Shown: piece by piece, positions 7,314-9,691 of the stretch
Numbering within the stretch: the stretch's first letter is position 1
How the letters are laid out: each line of letters starts with the position of its first letter
Source: JAENVT01 sp031412355
Lineage (GTDB): Bacteria; Actinomycetota; Acidimicrobiia; Acidimicrobiales; Ilumatobacteraceae
Direction of reading: 5' to 3'
Assembly (NCBI GenBank): GCA_031412355.1
Contig: JANOCR010000292.1
Coordinates: 1 to 9,691 of the forward strand
Length of the DNA: 9,691 nt
Position numbers and translations under genes: made by a program
The notes under the pieces: generated by a model
Told to the model about the DNA's origin: nothing
Seen by the model: only the letters and a program-made list of their open reading frames with translations
Database searches by the model: none

Positions 7314-7984
7314 CCTTGCACGGCTGGTAACACCAGCGGAAGTAGCACCGAGGGCGCGGTAACGATCCCGCCGTTGACATCGGGTAGCCACATCGTCGTT
7401 CGCCGGGGTCGAGGCATGCGCCTGCCACCCATCTCGACCAACACCCGACGGCCCGTGGCCACACCGTGACCATCGCCGAGCCCGACCCATTGGTCGTTGT
7501 CGGCGGTCAGTTGCAGATCCGCACTCAATGCCGGCACGCCAACCGTGAGCAGCACCACACCACGCGACTGCACTCTGGCCTGCAAACGGCGCACTGCCCC
7601 ACCGGCAAGTTTCCCAACATGCCGGCCGACCAGGATCACGTCGAAGCCGTCGATCATCGCCGCCAGCACGTCGACCCACGGCGGGTCGCCGCCGACCATC
7701 ACCAACCGCTGCAACGCCACACCCATATCGGCAGCGGCGCGCAGGCCCAGTTCAGGAAGACCGGCAACACCGATCCAGGCCCCCTCGCGCGATGGGGTCG
7801 CGGCAAGGGCGAGGGCCAGCGACACCCCGGCCCGGCCACCACACGCAACGGTGGAACCCCGCTGCAGCACGGGAAGCAACTCGGTCAGTGATTCGTGCAC
7901 CGGGAGCGCGCGTTCGCTGGCCGGGACCGTGTTGGTAGTGATGGCTGACGCAAGCACAGGGAAGCGTTCAGCGAGCAACGACAC
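7310..7984 (-). CDS. imuA': ImuA': RecA-fold accessory protein of the SOS mutasome
   Basis: A 224-residue protein with weak RecA-like character, identified mainly by position before imuB and by its fold signature. The Walker A region is degenerate: CGGRAGVS at 48-55 has Val54 where the ATP-binding Lys should be. It is followed by AWIGVAGLPELGLRAAADMGV, LQRLVMV and the Walker B-like strand FDVILVG (114-120), in the order seen in actinobacterial ImuA'. In mycobacteria ImuA' binds ImuB and DnaE2 and is needed for damage-induced mutagenesis. The GTG at 7984 is chosen because the predicted SOS promoter places the transcript's first base on it. There is no Shine-Dalgarno. The stop overlaps the imuB start by 4 bases, so the two are translationally coupled. 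Confidence 0.88.
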   Translation of the reverse strand: MSLLAERFPVLASAITTNTVPASERALPVHESLTELLPVLQRGSTVACGGRAGVSLALALAATPSREGAWIGVAGLPELGLRAAADMGVALQRLVMVGGDPPWVDVLAAMIDGFDVILVGRHVGKLAGGAVRRLQARVQSRGVVLLTVGVPALSADLQLTADNDQWVGLGDGHGVATGRRVLVEMGGRRMPRPRRTTMWLPDVNGGIVTAPSVLLPLVLPAVQG

Positions 7985-7990
7985 CCGACG

Positions 7991-8019
7991 AGTTTATCGA
8001 ACAGGTGTTCGTTCATCAA
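7991..8019 (-). promoter_or_regulatory. Predicted SOS promoter of imuA'-imuB, leaderless
   Basis: On the minus strand a -35 element TTGATG (8014-8019) and a -10 element TAAACT (7991-7996, fitting TAnnnT) are 17 bases apart. Counting six bases past the -10 element puts the transcription start at 7984, the G of the imuA' GTG. The transcript is therefore predicted to be leaderless, in keeping with the absence of a Shine-Dalgarno. Positions are seen in sequence; the start site is inference. Confidence 0.65.
7997..8012 (-). promoter_or_regulatory. LexA (SOS) box
   Basis: The minus strand reads ACGAACACCTGTTCGA, matching the actinobacterial and Bacillus-type LexA consensus CGAACN4GTTCG with one change from the full TCGAACN4GTTCGA palindrome. 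It occupies 16 of the 17 bases between the predicted -35 and -10 elements, so bound LexA would block RNA polymerase. This makes imuA'-imuB part of the SOS regulon. Confidence 0.9.
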
Positions 8020-8036
8020 CTGGAGGTGGTGAGCTG

Positions 8037-8501
8037 CTAGCTGCCGGCCTGCCATTTGGCCAGCGCTGCTGCGCTGCGCTCGCGCAGTGACTGGGGAACC
8101 AACAGCGTGTACGGCGACTCGGCAGGTCCGCCGCCTGCGTCACCTCCGCTGGCACCGCCGTCGGCGGCCGGCGCTGCGTCGTCGGCAGGCGCGTCGAAGG
8201 TGGGCATCTCCATGCCCGGCTTCCAGTACTGATACATGTTGCGGACCACGTCGCTGAGGCCGTCGGCGGAGAAGCCCCTGGTGATGTCGAGCGAGATGAT
8301 GTTGCCGTACATGTAGACCGAGTCGACCTTGCCGGTCGACAGCAACAGGCGGGCCAGCGCGGCAGCCGGCCGTGGCCCGACTGCATCGTGCACGGACGTG
8401 AATCGCTCGTGTCCCATGCCCGTGAGACTGCGGTTGGTCTCGAGCCGTAGCACGCCGGGACGTGGGCTCGGCTTTTCGACGACGGCGACCTGTTGACCCA
8501 T
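8037..8501 (-). CDS. Nfu/NifU N-terminal-domain protein
   Basis: A 154-residue protein. Residues about 15-97 resemble the N-terminal domain of Nfu-type iron-sulphur scaffold proteins (Nfu_N): RPGVLRLETNRSL, ERFTSVHDAVGPRPAAALARLLL, then STGKVDSVYMYGNIISLDI and GLSDVVRNMYQYW. The C-terminal Nfu domain with its CxxC cluster ligands is absent, and the protein has no Cys at all. In its place are an Ala/Gly/Asp-rich linker (about 103-129) and a helix, YTLLVPQSLRERSAAALAKW (131-150). A direct cluster-scaffold role is therefore doubtful. The ATG at 8501 is chosen because it leaves 43 bases to the divergent corA gene; the longer open frame to 8786 would run antisense inside corA. No clear Shine-Dalgarno is seen. 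The stop is 52 bases before imuA', which has its own promoter. Confidence 0.8.
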   Translation of the reverse strand: MGQQVAVVEKPSPRPGVLRLETNRSLTGMGHERFTSVHDAVGPRPAAALARLLLSTGKVDSVYMYGNIISLDITRGFSADGLSDVVRNMYQYWKPGMEMPTFDAPADDAAPAADGGASGGDAGGGPAESPYTLLVPQSLRERSAAALAKWQAGS

Positions 8502-8544
8502 GAGTCCCGACCATAGTTGCCGCAGCGCCCTACGCTCACGTTCG

Positions 8545-9444
8545 ATGCAAACGACACACGCGTTCGCCGATCCCGACGTGACGTGGATCGATGTTGTCGA
8601 CCCGACCGACGAGGAGCTCGAAGCGTTGGCCGGCCAGTACGGACTGTCGAGCCGCACGTTCGACGAAGCCCACCGCCGCGCGGCACGGCCGACCATGCAC
8701 CGTTTCGACGACCATGTGTACGTCGTCGCGTTCTCCGGGTCGCTGGCCGAGATCGACATGTACCTGGGGCCGACCTGGTTCATCACCGTGCGCCGCCACG
8801 ATCCCGACGGGCGGGAATGGGATCCGCAATCGTGCCTCGACCTGTTCCAGCGTCACACCAGCACCACCACCACCTCCGGCCAGTTGTTCGCCACGATGCT
8901 CGACCAGTTGATCGACGGCTACTTCGACACCACCGATGTCTTGGAAGACCGGTTGGAAGTGATCGAGGACACCATCTTCCGCGACGGAGAACGGACCGAG
9001 CAGCGATTGCAACACGACCTGTTCGAACTGCGTCGCGAGTTGCTGCGGCTACGTCGCGCTGTGGTGCCGTTGCGCGAGGTGCTGTCGGCGATCCTGCGCC
9101 ACGAGGTGCTGTGGATCGACGGCGACGCCCTGGTCACGTGTCGCGATGCGTTCGACAAGCTGTTGCGCGCTGTGGATCTGGTCGACGAGCAACGCGAGCT
9201 CGTTGGCAACGCGGTCGAAGCCCATCTGGCCGTCATGAGCAACCAGATGAACCTGGTGATGAAGAAGCTGACGGCGGGGGGCTCGATCGTGTTCGGGGCC
9301 ACGCTGATCGCCGGCATCTACGGGATGAACTTCACCCACATGCCCGAACTCGACTGGAAGCTCGGTTATCCAATGGCGCTGGCGATGATGGGCGTGCTCA
9401 GCCTGGCCCTGTACCGCATGTTCCGCAAGCGCGACTGGTTGTGA
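8545..9444 (+). CDS. corA: CorA-family divalent cation transporter
   Basis: A 299-residue inner-membrane channel of the CorA Mg2+/Co2+ family, which works as a pentamer. The N-terminal cytoplasmic domain starts with VTWIDVVDPTDEELEALA, includes the PTMHRFDDHVYVV strand and a long helix rich in Glu/Arg (about 115-243). Two membrane segments follow at about 244-262 and 273-292. The signature GMN motif, at 260-262 in IYGMNFTHMPEL, ends the first one, and the periplasmic loop HMPELDW is short. The basic tail RMFRKRDWL is typical. The ion cannot be decided between Mg2+, Co2+ or Zn2+ by sequence. The ATG at 8545 is chosen over an upstream ATG at 8500 that would overlap the divergent Nfu-domain gene. 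It has no Shine-Dalgarno; a TACGCT -10-like element at 8531-8536 would give a near-leaderless mRNA. Confidence 0.96.
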   Translation: MQTTHAFADPDVTWIDVVDPTDEELEALAGQYGLSSRTFDEAHRRAARPTMHRFDDHVYVVAFSGSLAEIDMYLGPTWFITVRRHDPDGREWDPQSCLDLFQRHTSTTTTSGQLFATMLDQLIDGYFDTTDVLEDRLEVIEDTIFRDGERTEQRLQHDLFELRRELLRLRRAVVPLREVLSAILRHEVLWIDGDALVTCRDAFDKLLRAVDLVDEQRELVGNAVEAHLAVMSNQMNLVMKKLTAGGSIVFGATLIAGIYGMNFTHMPELDWKLGYPMALAMMGVLSLALYRMFRKRDWL

Positions 9445-9445
9445 T

Positions 9446-9691
9446 CTAGCCCCAGCGGATGTGCACGGTGTCGCGCAACTGGTCGATCACGCTGCGGTCA
9501 CCTTCGATCTTCAACGAGTCGAGCGAGCCGCGGTTCCACAGCGCCAGGTAGATATCGCTGGCCGGGCCGGACACCGTGCAGTCGGGCGCGGCGGCACCGC
9601 TGCCTCGAGTGGTCACAGGAAGGTCGTCACTGATCGACACTGTCCATCGCCGATCGCTGTAGTCGGGTGCGAAGTGCAGGCATTGCGGGGT
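9446..9691 (-). CDS. MDMPI/DinB-like protein, C-terminal part only
   Basis: The last 81 residues of a protein entering from the right edge. The open frame runs to the window end without a start. The section DCTVSGPASDIYLALWNRG, followed by LKIEGDRSVIDQLRDTVHIRW, resembles the C-terminal domain of actinobacterial mycothiol-dependent maleylpyruvate isomerase-like (MDMPI) proteins, which often end in a V.GPASDL.LALW.R....L...GD. pattern. The catalytic DinB-fold domain with its metal-binding His residues would lie outside the window, so enzymatic role cannot be judged. It converges on corA with only one base between the two stop codons. Confidence 0.75.
   Translation of the reverse strand, partial: TPQCLHFAPDYSDRRWTVSISDDLPVTTRGSGAAAPDCTVSGPASDIYLALWNRGSLDSLKIEGDRSVIDQLRDTVHIRWG

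Noticed and set aside
7314..7679. N-terminal extension of imuB of about 122 residues
   Set aside because: It overlaps imuA' completely, is Arg/Gly-rich low-complexity in the wrong frame, and the ImuB family begins at the LGVLWCPNW region. The GTGA overlap fixes the start at 7313.
8502..8786. Longer N-terminus for the Nfu-domain protein
   Set aside because: The added part lies antisense inside corA, does not resemble the family, and the ATG at 8501 fits the domain start.

Overview
The window is high-GC, densely packed bacterial chromosome. Features that point to an Actinomycetota genome are the ImuA'/ImuB mutagenesis pair, a Gram-positive/mycobacterial-type LexA box, many GTG starts, likely leaderless promoters and GMN-type CorA. 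A lineage such as Acidimicrobiia is possible but cannot be proved from sequence alone. I see no tRNA, rRNA, CRISPR array, insertion sequence or phage gene. Nothing suggests recent transfer, and no stretch over 100 bases lacks a gene.

Left part (1-2843): a LacI-family repressor (minus strand, 3' end cut by the window edge) lies 51 bases downstream of a Nudix-GNAT fusion protein, also on the minus strand. Divergent from these, across about 78 bases, is an OmpR-type response regulator on the plus strand. Its receiver domain keeps the phospho-acceptor Asp but has lost the switch Thr and the catalytic Lys. No sensor kinase lies beside it.

Middle part (2887-8501, all minus strand, read right to left): an Nfu/NifU N-terminal-domain protein, then the imuA'-imuB pair, then a molybdopterin-dependent oxidoreductase, then an HxlR-type regulator. 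imuA' has a clear SOS promoter in which a LexA box fills the spacer between -35 and -10 elements, and the predicted start site falls on the GTG start codon (a leaderless mRNA). imuA' and imuB overlap by 4 bases. The oxidoreductase and hxlR genes overlap by one base (TAGTG). Between imuB and the oxidoreductase gene is a 57-base gap with three direct TTGAAC repeats, a candidate operator.

Right part (8545-9691): a CorA-type divalent-cation channel on the plus strand, divergent from the Nfu-domain gene across 43 bases. It converges, with one base between the stop codons, on the C-terminal end of an MDMPI/DinB-like protein that enters from the right edge.

Functionally, the best supported story is SOS-inducible translesion synthesis: ImuA' and ImuB would act with a DnaE2 polymerase that must be encoded elsewhere. 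The oxidoreductase-HxlR pair is a separate redox unit. I do not see a wholly new system. The points most worth checking are the SOS promoter architecture, the TTGAAC repeat cluster and the atypical receiver.
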